Shown here in pieces: positions 34,555 to 46,418 of a stretch of 64,000 nucleotides of DNA (position 1 is its first letter; each line of letters opens with the position of its first letter). Under the pieces are notes generated by a model that was not told where the DNA came from, searched no databases, and saw only the letters and a program-made list of their open reading frames with translations. Location of the stretch: positions 33,623,709 through 33,687,708 of the forward strand of contig CM043971.1 in NCBI GenBank assembly GCA_014529385.2. The letters are read 5' to 3'. The DNA is from Adiantum capillus-veneris. Its lineage: Eukaryota > Streptophyta > Polypodiopsida > Polypodiales > Pteridaceae. The position numbers and the translations under genes were made by a program.

Positions 34555-34916
34555 GCGTTTGTATGGGACGCTTCCTATCAAGATGCCATCATTTGAGTAT
34601 TGAGTGGTTGGCTTGGCCAACCTGGAACTATAGGTGGTGGTCTGCTCAAGGCTGGAGCCAACGACACAATTGGATCCTAGTGATGTGGCAAAGGTGATGG
34701 AGCTGGCTGTGACTGTGTTGAACATGATACCTCGCCCACATGAAGAATTGGATACCTCAATAATACAGATTTGCAGGCTTGGAATGACACCTAGACAGAT
34801 TGAGGAGTTATCGTAACATACCCTCAATAATATATGGAGTGTGGGCCTCTCTATTTTCTTGAAATTGACTTTAGCCAGGAAGGTCTTACGAGAAAAATCT
34901 AGAGGCCACTGACAGT
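34555..34916 (+). pseudogene. Exon-like fragment 2, unknown protein
   Basis: A coding-like stretch: LPIKMPSFEY, VVGLANLEL, then SRLEPTTQLDPSDVAKVMEL, MIPRPHEELDTSIIQICRLG and MTPRQIEELS, continuing after a stop as HTLNNIWSVGLSIFLK. At least three in-frame stops are present. It reads as a helical soluble domain of unknown function, possibly from the same gene as 32828-33083. Confidence 0.4.
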
Positions 34917-34971
34917 TGTACATTGATCTGTCTCATAGGCCGAGTTCGGCCTCTAGCAGACATTAATAAAG

Positions 34972-35043
<72 letters not shown>

Positions 35044-35101
35044 TGAACACTTTCAAGACCATGGAATATATATACTTGGGTAAAGAAGCATCGCCTCTTC
35101 A

Positions 35102-35157
<56 letters not shown>
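34972..35157. repeat. (CT)n(CA)n and (TC)27 microsatellites
   Basis: CT 34972-34992, CA 34992-35041, then after ~60 bp a TC array 35104-35157. The last lies just beyond the 3' end of the methyltransferase-like exon on the minus strand. Confidence 0.95.
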
Positions 35158-35159
<2 letters not shown>

Positions 35160-35189
35160 ATAGGAAGCCGTTGTTGTGGTTGAAAGTGC

Positions 35190-36009
35190 TAGAGAAAAAT
35201 TTCAATCTCGCTCAATGTTGATGCAATGTTTTTGTAGACGCTTGCACTCCGTCACCAAGCCATTGCATCCAACAAGACAATCCAAAACTGCATTGCCAAC
35301 CTTCATGAAGGTACCCAACAACCACTTTTAGAGGAGTACAAACATTAGTGGACATTACAATGACAACTACCAAGCAAAAAAGTCCACTCCTTGACTTACC
35401 GAGCAAAGAACTCACTCTTCTCCACTCCAAGCCAAAAGGGTGCTCAGAGGCCATCTAGCGTCCATGGCATCTCTTGGAGTGGCTCTTAAAGCATGTCACT
35501 GTCAAATTTGAAACCATCATTGTCAGCTACCACATCTCTTGCTTGGCGTTCATATAATGGAATAACTGTGAGCCCTTCAATTTAGCGTGTGAACATGGCC
35601 AACACCAACGTCTTGACCTACAACATGGTTTGCATTCTAAACACAAACACACCAATATCTACCATGAAACTCATGGAGAAATGGTTAAGAAATTATTGAA
35701 TTTGTGAAGTCATCTATAGCAGCGTATGTGTGTGAAGACATCCAAAAGAAGATGGTACAAAGATGGAAAAAATTGCATAAGCGAGCGTCCTCAGTGATGA
35801 GTGCCAAGTGGTTTTCTTGGCATGCCACGACTACTGCACCATCCGATAGTAAAAACTCTTCAGCTTGGGTAAACACACCGATAACAAGCTTGATAGAGAA
35901 TACATTCCATTGGGGCACGCCACCAATGATGGCTTCAAGTTTGTAATGTGTGAGTAGGTCTGCCCACACAAGCCACACACCTCTAAGCCGCTAATCAGGA
36001 TCCATTTTG
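35190..36009 (-). pseudogene. N4/N6 amino-methyltransferase-like domain (3' part of split gene)
   Basis: Reading on the minus strand, AIIGGVPQWNVFS (near 35904-35934) sits where a motif IV loop (D/N-P-P-Y/W-like) would be. Next comes AEEFLLSDGAVVVACQENHL (to about 35810). Much further on, VLDCLVGCNGLV...LQKHCINIERD (35205-35288) resembles motif I of beta-class amino-methyltransferases, the SAM-binding D-x-F-x-G-x-G loop ending in an acidic residue. In beta-class enzymes motif I lies C-terminal to motif IV, as here. The Gly-rich loop and motif IV are altered, and stops and shifts lie between, so activity is not expected. The upstream exons are beyond the CACTA insertion at 43111-45604. Confidence 0.6.
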
Positions 36010-36599
36010 TTGCACTACAAGAGATCGCTTAAATTCTGACGTCAGATTACCAACGTCAATGGCGGACGTCGATATATGAGTAGGTAAATCTGGAGGAGAT
36101 CAAATTTTAAAAAATTAATTTTCAAATTTTTGGTGCGTATACTGACGTGCATATCGACGCCTGTACCAACGCACATACCGGCACGTGTACAAAAAATTTT
36201 GCAAAAATAGAACTACGGGTTTTTCCTACGCATTTGCTCCTTTCTTCTCTTCCTCTCTTGCCCTCCTCCTCCTCACTTGCTGCAGATCTGCTACCTCATG
36301 ACTTGCCGGAGTTGAGATTTTCACATGTAGCCTGCTCCCCATGAACAAGGTAAGCTTCTTTTCAAGTTTCCTTGTAGATTTGTGCACTTTTGTGTATGTG
36401 TGTGTAACATAGTGTGTGTGTGTGTGTTTGCAGGTTTGAGGACATTTTTTCAACCGTTTCTTGCCCAAATAGGCCGCATGTGAGTGCTCTAACATTTTTA
36501 TTTGTTTCATACACACATGCACACACACATTCACATAAACATGCATGCAAGTAAATAAAAATGCACACTAAACAATATAAACACACTATATATGATGCA

Positions 36600-37204
36600 C
36601 ACACACATTTTTCAATTAAAATTAAAATAGAATGTTATTTTATAAGTAATATTAACTGAAAATCATTATTAACTAAGAAAGAAAACTACAATTTATAATT
36701 TAAAAAATATTTATTTTGATTTATGTTATTTTATCATTAGTTTTGTTGTTTCTATGTAAATAAATTTAGAAATTAAAAAAGTATATTGTCATTTTTGTAA
36801 TTGTGACTTATTGTAAGCTATTCGCTTAATTAGATTTAGTCCTTTAACACTAAGTGTTTAAGTAATAAATGGTTTCGTCGCTTATGACTGGTCCGCATTT
36901 AGATCAAGGTGAAGGTTAGCTGTTTAATTAGAGCGCCTAGTTGCTTACGTATTGAATATTGAATCGTTTAACCGAGTCCGCTTAGTCCTACACGCGGCTC
37001 GGCTAGTTTTGTTATTTAGTCACTTAGCGACTTAAGGCTAGTCGTGTAGGTTTAATTGGTATTCAAACGGTTTATTAGGGCTTGTCACTTATAGGTAACC
37101 GCTTAGGTATTTAGTTGCTTACCACTCAGGAAGGACTACACCGTATTTAGGCCATTGAAGGCTATATGCTTAGGGCTAGCCACTTAGTGTTAGCCGCTCC
37201 GTGT
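36600..37204. other. CACTA 5' noncoding, degenerate CTTAG-rich stretch
   Basis: An AT-rich part (36610-36820) is followed by a stretch where variants of CCGCTTAG and GCTAGCC recur every few tens of bases (36830-37200). No ORF. Confidence 0.5.
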
Positions 37205-38335
37205 CAGTGGCAAAAGGACTTCAATAAATGAAGTAAAATAACATAATTGGACTTCCATAGCGCACACGGACTTCAAAAACACAAACAGATTTCAAAGAAG
37301 GACTTATGTCAAACCCTAATATATAGGCATTGACCAATAAAGACAAGATTATTACCCGATGGTCCTGATCTTCGTGCACCTCTAGATTGAGGTGTGCGGA
37401 GATCGAGCATGGCTAGAGAATGCGAGGTCGTTCGAGCTAGCAGCAAACGGTAGAAAATCGCAAACGGACTTTAGAAATGCAACAATCTTCAGAAGTGACT
37501 TGTGTACTTGAAAAACGCAAATGGACTTCGACAAACAAAGTAAAATAACGCAATCGGACTACAATAGCGCACACGGACTTCAAAAACGCAAACAGATTTC
37601 AAAAACAACGTATGTTAAACCCTAATATATAGGCATTGATAAATAAAGACAAGATTATTACCCTGTGGTCCTGATCTTTGTGCACCTCTAGACCGAGGTG
37701 TGCGGGGATCGGGTATGGCTAGAGAATGAGAGGTTGTTAGAGCTAGCGACAAATAGTAGAAAAATCGCAAACGGACTTAAAAAACACAACAATCTTCAGA
37801 AGTGACTTGTGTACTTCAAAAATGCAAAATGACTTCGACAAACGAAGTAAAATAACATAATCGAACTTCAATAGCGCACACAGACTTCAAAAACGCAAAC
37901 AGATTTCAAAAAAGACGTATGTCAAACCCTAATATATAGGCACTGACCAATAAAGGTGAGATTATTGCCCGGTGGTCTTAATCTTTGTGCACCTCTAGAT
38001 CGAGGTGTGTGGGGATCGGGCATGGCTAGAGAACGTGAGGTTGTCAGAGCTAGCGGTAAATAGTAGAAAAACCGCAAACGGACTTTAGAAACGCAACAGT
38101 CTTCAAAAATGACTTGTGTATTTAAAAAACACAAACGGACTTTGAGAAACAAAGTAAAATAACGCAATCATACTTCAATAGCACACACCTACTTCAAAAA
38201 CCCTAATATATAGTCATTGACCAATAAAGACGAGATTATTACCCTGTGGTCGTAATCTTCGTGCACCTCTAGACTGAGGTGTGCAGGGATCTGGCATGGC
38301 TAGAGAATGTGAGGTTGCTAGAGCTAGCGGCAAAT
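37205..38335. repeat. ~305-bp tandem array, about four units, inside the CACTA
   Basis: The marker string 'ccctaatatatag(g/t)ca' recurs near 37315, 37619, 37926 and 38201. Each unit also holds 'gcacctctaga..gaggtgtg' and 'gagctagc', and runs of 'acttcaaaaacgcaaac'. The last unit is shortened. Confidence 0.92.
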
Positions 38336-38439
38336 AGTCAAAACCCACAATGAGTATGCACATTTGGAACAGTGTCCCAACACTTTTCTATCATTCCAAG
38401 AATAAAGAGCATGTTTAGGTGCAAGTCTATAGCCGCTTT

Positions 38440-39345
38440 GATGACATGGCACTCAAATACTAGATTAACAGATGATGTGATGCGGGTACCTGTTGAATTT
38501 TGTGCATGGAAGCACATAGAGGAAAGATGGCGATGATCCTCAATGTATCCGCTTTGGTCTGGCAATGGACGGGGTAAACCCATTTGGATTATTGAGTTCT
38601 TCATGGAGCATATGGCCTATTTGCTTGGTTAATTATAATCTTCCACCATGGCTAGCTTTCAAGAAGGGCCATCTATTGTTGTCACTGATCACCTAGGAAA
38701 GTACAAACCAAAGAACATGGATGTCTATCTGGGACCACTTAGAGAAGAGCTCCAAATCTTGTGGACAGGGATCGATGTGGTTGATATGTCCCAACCAATT
38801 GGACGACGAAATGTACATGTGCAAGGCATTCTCATGTGGACCATGCATGATTTACCAGGCTTCGGTGAGTGTTTAGGTAAGTATCTTTGAAACCCTCACA
38901 TACATGCTATTCCTGGCTATGCCAACGCTTTTATATTTTAATTTTATGATTTTTCAGTCTTGAGTTACTCGGGCATCATACATGTTCAAAATGTGGTCCT
39001 TGACTTGGCTTATGCCGCTCAGATCATTTGAGCAAGACAGTTTACGAGGAGCATGGTAGATTTTTGCTTGAAGGACATGACCTATGTGGACCAAACATAT
39101 GTAAACATGACATGCATCCACTGATAGTGAGCGATTGGAAAAACATGTGGCTGGAGAGGGAAGATTTCATGCCACCCAAAATGAAAAGACTTTCTATTTT
39201 CCATGAACTTTTGTGTTGGAGTGACCTGTTGATTAATCACCTGCTCGATCCAATGCACATCTGCAAGAATGTGGGGGAGATCATATGGAAAACCATCGTT
39301 GGAAAAAGGGAGAGCAAGGCCCAAAGAGACGACCTATAGGCTGTG
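38440..39345 (+). pseudogene. CACTA transposase, TNP2 family
   Basis: The frame reads QCIRFGLAMDGVNPFG (near 38538-38585) and YNLPPWLAFKKG, both typical of TNP2. It shifts near 38690 to YKPKNMDVYLGPLREELQ, GILMWTMHDLPGFGE (to 38890), then GHDLCGPNICKHDMHP and LLINHLLDPMHICKNVGEII (39028-39339). This order matches TNP2 transposases, which cut at the CACTA ends. One gap near 38890-39020 may be an intron. Frameshift and stops make it nonfunctional. Confidence 0.87.
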
Positions 39346-39348
39346 GGT

Positions 39349-40533
39349 CGAATGCCAGAGATGTGGCCTCGACTTAAACCCAATGGAGAGTTTGCTATAC
39401 CAAAAGGTCCATGGGTTTTGAGTCGTGCAGAAGAGCAACAAGTGAAGAAAAACTATATCTTCATTCAAGACTCCCACTGGGTGCATGCGATGTTTGAGAA
39501 CAACTTTTACGAGAGATGACAATCTTAGAGGTCTTAAGGCCCATGATTGACACAAATTTTACACTTTATCTTACCAATTTCCATAAAGGATTGTCTGACA
39601 GATGACATTAGAAGAATAATCTATAAAATCAGTGAGTTGGTACACTCGATCAGTTCAAAAAGGATACAAAAAGACAACATCGATGTAGTACACTTAAATG
39701 CTATTGAAGTAGTGTGTATGGTGGAGAAGTACTTTCCAACAAACATTCTTATCATCCAAATGCATCTACTTGTGCATGTGCTCGATAAAGTTGCAATTGC
39801 TGGGGTAGTCCTAGAAACCCTCCTTTTTCAGGTCATCTTCAAAAATTGCTTGACTTTTCCACTAGATGCGACAATCTCAGAGACAAAGAGGAACGGAGTG
39901 TTGATTACTGAAGAGGAAGAGGAGCTGTCAAAGGGTTGTGATTGACATCATGTAAATTTTCACAACTTCTCCACATGATCACATTACTTTAATAACTTTA
40001 AGTTTGTTTCAACTTTGTGGCTGCAGTATCACAAATATGGAGCTTTGTGGTCGCGTGAGAGACACTTTAGAGTGCAACAGATAGACAAACAAAGGGTCAC
40101 CTTTGACAGTGGCATTAGGGAAAGCTTCGTTCAAGAAAGTAGGAGTAGTTCCAGGGATGAGAACACAGAGACTTGCTACCTTGAATACTTTGGCTACATC
40201 CAAGACATCTTGAAGATTAGCTTTAGGAAGTTTGATATTTTATCCTTGATGTCAAGTGGTTCAAAGTTATTACTAGCGGCCCTAATACAACTGTGCACAA
40301 AGATAAGAGTGGATTGATTCAAGTGAACTCTAGGCGCGTGTGGACAGATGTATGGGATATGTTCGTACTTCCCCAACATTATGAACAAGTTGTGTTCAAA
40401 ATAGGTCCACTATGGAGAGAAAATGATGAAAAAGATCTATCTAAACCGCGTTGGCTCTATGTTGTTCAAGTTTCTCCACGGAGCAAGCAAGTGTATGAAG
40501 CATTGGAAGTTGAGGTCAAAGAGCTTCATGAAT
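39349..40533 (+). pseudogene. CACTA transposase C-terminal regions (DUF4218/DUF4216-like)
   Basis: After TNP2 come MPEMWPRLKPNGEFAIPKGP and, from about 39570, ISIKDCLTDDIRRIIYKISE with FPTNILIIQMHLLVHVLDKV and NGVLITEEEEE, which fit the DUF4218 position. From 40015 a second block (LWSREERHFR-like start, TSGPNTTVHKDKSGLIQVN, DVWDMFVLPQHYEQVVF, PRWLYVVQVSPRSK) fits DUF4216. These domains normally follow TNP2 in plant CACTA proteins. Several frameshifts are present. Confidence 0.72.
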
Positions 40534-40889
40534 AATGCGCACGGCCGACGGATGATGTAAGTTTGAACTTTGAGCTAGAGAGCAGTGTGACCATACTCTA
40601 AACCTAAAAATGAGCTTTCAAATACTGAAGTTGATACGGAGAGTGACGAAGAATGTTTGATGACAAAGATGTAGAAGTACAGATTGAGATAGACATCTTT
40701 GGTGCATCAGCTCTCATAGAAGATGAGAGATTGACTATAGATTTTTGCTAGGAACTCTTTTCTAAAACTCTTTTAATTAGTCTACAATACTAGATAGATT
40801 TAATGAGGTGTGTTGTAGCTTCGTTTTTTTGTTATTTTCATTGCTTAAGATTTTCTTTTGTAAACTAACATATTGTATCTATGTTATTT

Positions 40890-41960
40890 GTGTATCTATA
40901 GCCTTGGCTGATGACGACGATACATACTCTCCTAGTTTTAGTTTTTCTATCACTCCAGACGGCATGTCACCCGAGCAGATGGGCTCCTTTTTGTCAAAGT
41001 TCACACCAGAGCAGGTTAGTTATGCACAAAACCTTTGGGAAACTGACCTACTATGGCCGCCCCTATGCCTAGGACTAGTGTGCCCCCTACACTGACCGGC
41101 CCTTCACCTCAGTTGAGTGTGCCCCCTACACTGACGGCCGGTTCATCTTTGAGACGAGGTAGGCGTCATTTTGGAGGCGGTGTTTGTTGTGGTAGCTGTT
41201 CTACCGATGCGTTCACACCATCGAGAGAGCGTCCACCACTCTCTCGAGTAGATAATTCACCGATTGGCACACCACATACACCTTGGGAGAACACGAGCAT
41301 GATCCTAGGAATGTGTACAAGGGCAAGGATGGGGCTGTTGTGGCGGATAGGGTCAAAAAGGTATTGCGACAGAGGATTCTATAGCTCTGTACAATTTAGT
41401 TTGGCCACTCTATGATGGAGCTTTGGGATAATCAAGATGATGAAAGAAAGAATTACATTTTCGAGGCCATTCATACAGAGTACAAGGCGGCAGAGAGTTA
41501 TGATCCAGTCTCAAATGACTAGATTTTGAGCGTTGTGATTGCCACAATGTCACACCGTCGATCAAAGGTGAGAGACAGGTACATGGATGACAATCCAAAG
41601 CCGGCATGGTTGGACGTAGAGGAGTGGGGTGGAGATTGTAGGAGAGACACAAGACAATCCTGAGAGATTTCAATAGTAGAGGAGAGATGCAACTAGAGCA
41701 TGTTTGGAGTCTGCTGGAGCGTCACATCTTGGGAGTGGAGCTACGACACACTTAGGCATGAGTTTGTAAGGATTATACACATGCTTTAAATTGTCAAAAA
41801 TGTATATATTATTTGAAGATTTATCTTATGATTAAACCATAATTTTGCAGGAAGTTGCCGTGAAGCACCCTTCGACACGCCGAGAGGAGAAGTATGGATT
41901 CAAGCATGGACTTGTGGCCCTTTTGATCAAGCTGTAGGAGGAGGAAGAGGCCGTCGACTA
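40890..41960 (+). pseudogene. CACTA second ORF remnant
   Basis: Broken frames with a Pro/Thr/Ser-rich part (40960-41310, with a tandem VPPTLTGPSPQLSVPPTLT) and a following helical part (NYIFEAIHTEYKAAESYDP, DRYMDDNPKPAWLDVEEW). Position and composition suit the second, TnpA-like or plant-transposase protein of CACTA elements, which binds subterminal repeats. The assignment is by context. Confidence 0.45.
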
Positions 41961-42059
41961 GGAGGCATTACCATGAGGGTGACGTCCTCCATATACATTT
42001 TTTTTTGTAGCTATGGTCTTCTTGATACAATTGTACTCATTCATTGTATACATGTACAG

Positions 42060-42600
42060 TTTCACGCTTATGTTTATGGTTTTGCATTTCGTTTACAATT
42101 ATGATTATGGTATGACAATCAGGTTATGGTTATGGTTTTGCAATTATGATATGGCAATCATGGTATGATAATGGTATGGTACATAGGTTATGGTTATGGT
42201 TTTGCAATGATGGTATGGCAATCATGTTATGGTTAGGGTTTGGCAATCAAGTTACGGTTATGGTTTTGCAATGATGGTATTTCAATCATGTTATGGTTAT
42301 GGTTTGACAATCAGGTTATGATTATGGTTTTGCAATGATAGTATGGCTATTATGGTTATGGTATGACAAGCAGGTTATGGTTATGGTTATGGTATGGCAA
42401 GTAGATTATGTTTATGGTCTTCCAAATACGGTTTGGCAATCATGTTATGGTTATGGTTTGACATTCAGGTTATGGTTATGGTTTTGCAATGATGGTATGG
42501 CTTTTATGGTTATGGTATGACAAGCAGGATATGGTTATGGTATGGCAAGTGGGTTATGTTTATGGTTTTGTGGTTTTCAAGTCATGTTTTTATGGCTAGA
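42060..42600. repeat. GGTTAT-based minisatellite near the CACTA 3' end
   Basis: A hexamer (ggttat) and a larger unit of about 60 bp ('ttttgcaatgatggtatgg', 'caatcatgttatggttatgg') repeat many times with variation. It is strongly strand-asymmetric (G/T versus C/A). Confidence 0.92.
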
Positions 42601-43110
42601 AAATCTTCATGCCATTGTGCCATGGTTTAGGAGTCGACATTATGGTTATGCTTTTGGGAACTTGTCATGTTTAAGCTTTTGATTTTGTGGTTTTGTTATG
42701 CTTACAATTTTGCTCTTTAGTGTCAAACTGTAGGTGGAGTGCGGTTGCTTGTGCCCTCTTCCTTTGGGCAAAGAGGACTGTTTCCTGCTATTGCAGTACA
42801 TGTACCATCAGTTCCCAACCCTCTCTGCCCAAAATTTTTTGCAGGTTTTGCTGTCGATACAGGTATCAGTATACACGTTATTATGCTCGTCGAAACAGGT
42901 GTTGGTATGGAGAAATTAGTTTTTTATGCCTACTGGGGTGCAAATATCGGCGTGTGTTTCATTTTTTGTTCCAACGGTTAATATACCAATGCTTATATCA
43001 ACGATACGATACTGAGGGTTATTCCAACGCTTATTCTAGGGCTTTTTACTTTTAAAATAAGCTTTGAGTTGTCGGTATCCGCATCATTTTTACGGTGTGT
43101 TGTAGTATTG

Positions 43111-45604
43111 GAACGTGAGAGAGACCCAACCAAACGTTGAATTACTCAGAGGCTCCTGCAATGCAAACGACAAAATGCGTAAGAAGATTGATTGAGTGCT
43201 CTACAACTTCATAATTGAAATGAGATACCAAAGTTTCATAAACTTAATCAAGATTGAATTTTGGATCCATCAGTGCCTTTTGTAGATGATCTATATCAGC
43301 AAGTACTGCAGAACGTACGGGAACCACTCTAACACTCACAATTTCTGCCATTTCTACGTCAAAGTGAGCCAAAATTGTATCACATCCAAATTTTAGTAAA
43401 ATCTTAGAAACCATTATTTGTTTTAATAAAAAAAGCATTGGTTTGTGGCTGTGTTTTTACCTAGTGGAAAGGAAGCAAGTGGTTCGGGTGGCATCATTGA
43501 AAGTGGGTGGCTACCCTCGCTTTATCTAGTAGTGATGGCTATGGTCCGATTTGATCCTCGCGATGGACTAGACCTCCGTGATTTCAATTGTCGCTCGGAA
43601 TCACCCTGCTCATAATCTTACCCGCCACCTTGTTGCTCGCTCCTTTCACTCTGAAGCTCTTGCAAAAACTCCCCAAACTCTTCAATGACTAGTTGTTCTC
43701 TCTTTTTGTACAGGTCCGCCCACTGTGGTTTTTGGGCTTTGACATCCCTTGACCATGCTAGGGGAAATGACATCGGTGGGAGGTTGATTGATGGTGACAC
43801 TTTCACTTTTGCCCTTTCCCTAACCTTCTTGTGTAATGCTGCAAGTTCAAAAAAAATAGTGAGGACACTATACCAAACTAAACCACTCTAGTTGCACAAG
43901 AAAAACATAGCTTACCATTGTATTCTTTGGCTTTGTTTTCGGGGAACTCACCATCCACATAGTCCAAGAACCATGGACAATCTCTCTTCGTATCCTTACC
44001 ATGGAGCTTGTCTATCCACTCATTGGGATATATGCCACTCTCCTCTCTCCAAACTCTAGACACGCCTCGCTAGGATGCTCGAGGTATGGAGTACAAACAC
44101 CCGCCTTAAGGGTTCCCACAACCACCATCTATAAATTACAAGAGGAACAAATCTATTATTCAAAATACAAAATTTGAATCATACATCCTAATAAAACTCT
44201 ATAGTTCAATACCTGTATAGCACAAGCGTCAAACAATACATGCAAAATATGACTGCTCCTCTGTTATGTGTGTGGCTCGTATGGAGGGCTTCCATCACAC
44301 AAAAGCCTTGCCAAAGTGCTCCTGTCAAAAAGCCTCCATTGCCTTACCAAGAGACATGCCAAAATTGTGTGTGACGTGTGCATGTAGCTTCTTCACCGTG
44401 GAGTTCACGGCCTCCATCTTCTTTGCCAAGATCAAAACACCCCTACACTCCAAGCATTAATAATGTTGTAATACTACATATGATATCGTACTCTAATGTT
44501 ACTATGCTCACCTTTCTAGCTACCACCAATAAACGTGTGTTCTCAACCATTGCGAGAATGGCTTCTCTTGAGTTGGAATAGATGCCTCCATCAACGATAC
44601 ATCACACTTGATCTATATGTTGGGACTGCTATCTCCAATTCCTTATGCACAAAAAATTCTCAGTCTCTTTCATCGCCAAATCATAGCTTGCCTTGTAATC
44701 ATCTTTGTTCGAAAGGTACTCTCTGCCCCCTTGGATGGCGAATTCAACGTTTTGGGCCGATACATTACATCAAACTCTTTCTACAAACAATACAAATCAT
44801 GCAACAAAGCGATTTTGTACTCACCTAATGCATGTGTATTATAAATTTACCATTACCTTCCACAATAGTTGTGTTAGAAAAGACATAGGTAGTATAAGCC
44901 ATTTTGATTGCTTCATTGCCGTGCCACAAAGTGCCCTCTCATATTTTGCACTATCCTCTTCATTGAATTTTTCCAATAAGGAATGTGGGTCGATAAGCAC
45001 TACTTTTTGCATCATAAATCTGTTGCGAGCAGTGGTGTCAGGCACATGGACTCGTGTAACCCTATTTTTAAATGTAAAATTTTACTAAAAATTCTAAACT
45101 CAAGTGCACCAATGGAATTATGAAGGAACTTGTTGATCATGTCCAGCACTACCAAAAATTCCGCCATCTACTTTGGATCAAACTTCACAACCTTCAGGGT
45201 GGAGAATTCATCCAACCACTCCCACAATGCTCAATCTTTCCACGCATGGAGTCGATGATTACCATCCCATATGATGAACATTTTCTCCTCCGTGTGAGAG
45301 AGCTAAAAAATGTCTCTAATTTGGTCATCAAAGATAGCTGACATCACTAAATCTCTCCCACAATTGCCACACCTATCAAATGGTATAAGATCTTGCCCGG
45401 AAAAGTTTTGGACACAATGAAACGAGCCATTGTGGACTGGTAACCTCTTTTAACTATAGAGATTGTGAGTTCTACCACACAATCATCGTTTGTTCTAATG
45501 GCCGGATTGGCCAAAAGACGACAAAGAGGGATTCGTGGCAACAAGTGATTGTATGGCACAACATGTGCATTAATCCATCCTGAAGAAATTTGGCTATCAA
45601 CCAT
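43111..45604 (-). pseudogene. ParB-like domain gene, 5' exons (split by CACTA)
   Basis: The first exon starts MVDSQISSGWINAHVVPYNH at 45604. It shows a ParB-like N-terminal pattern: NPAIRTNDDCVVELTISIVK and GYQSTMARFIV, then, after a frame change, FIIWDGNHRLHAWK (45252-45280). Further exons have good splice signals: about 45062-44857 (donor GTAATG), 44780-44512 (donor GTGAGC), 44455-44270, 44090-43916 (donor GTAAGC), 43838-43461 (acceptor TTGCAG, donor GTAAAA), 43430-43250 and 43155 onward. They encode a long helical region (for example ILAKKMEAVNSTVKKLHAHV). Stops and shifts occur in several exons. The final exon runs into the CACTA at 43110 and appears to continue at 36009 toward the methyltransferase-like part. 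ParB-methyltransferase fusions are known from bacteria and phages. The identity here is inferred. Confidence 0.55.
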
Positions 45605-46418
45605 AGATGTTAACTAAGCCGAAGTCAGTGAATAAAAGTTGCTAAAGGCCAAGACATACAAAGGCATATTAAAGACATATGCAAAGAAGCAATAAGATTG
45701 TAGTTACACAATTTCTCACATTTTGCCAAAATGGCCATGTATTGTAATTTCTCGATATATTTAAAGCCATTGTAATTTTTGTAATGGGTTACGGGCTCAA
45801 TGGGAGTTCCAAGCTATAAAGAATAGGTTGGTTAGTGTGTCTATGTTGCTGAATCAGTAATTTGTGGAGCCATAAAGGCATTGGGTGCCCGAACACTGCA
45901 TATTTTTATCCTACGTAAATAAGGCAATGTGTAACTGAAATTAGGGTTCTCAGTCTGATTTGTTGAGACCACTCTTTGGTGAGAGCTCATGAGGTGTGTG
46001 TCTATGGAGTCCTTGAGCTTCTCCTTGCTCATGTGACTTGATTAACACTAGTCAAGGCTTAATTATCTTTCATTATGCCTCTCTCATACTTTCTATGATT
46101 GCTAATGATGCTTTGATTAGCTACATTGTAACTAATTAGTGGTTCATCCGGCTCTAATCTTGTTTGATTGCCCTCTATTATTTGTGGATTGGAGTGCGGA
46201 TGCTCAATAGATGTATGTGTGCATGCTTGTGATTAGTGTGTTGCATGATGGGATTAGTGATGTGTGCATCTTTGCAATCATTAGTGTGTGTGATTGGGTT
46301 GATTTGAGTTGAAGAGAAGTGGATGTGAAGATTGTCAGATATCGTGGCTTAGCTCCTCCATAGGTTGAGAAGTTCACCTCATAGAGTTTCCATTTGTTTT
46401 TCCATGATTGGCTAAGAG
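45605..46418. other. No gene seen
   Basis: AT-rich sequence upstream of the ParB-like gene start (its promoter side). Near 46280-46418 it may be the left part of the element B LTR, since 48103 onward continues as an LTR end. Confidence 0.4.

Larger units (their letters stand above)
36013..43107 (+). mobile_element. CACTA (En/Spm) DNA transposon
   Basis: It starts CACTACAAGAGATCG at 36013 and ends TGTTGTAGTA at 43107, the inverted CACTACAA with its last base changed. The 3-bp duplication TTG flanks it (36010-36012 and 43108-43110). Subterminal sequence is rich in short repeats around ACGTC and GATAC, as usual for the group. Inside are TNP2-type transposase pieces with DUF4218 and DUF4216-like regions, a second ORF region, a ~305-bp tandem array and a GGTTAT minisatellite. 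The coding part carries frameshifts, so it would need transposase supplied from elsewhere. Confidence 0.92.

Noticed and set aside
37205-38335. Could the 305-bp array be a CRISPR-like array
   Set aside because: The units are long head-to-tail repeats without unique spacers, in a plant transposon.
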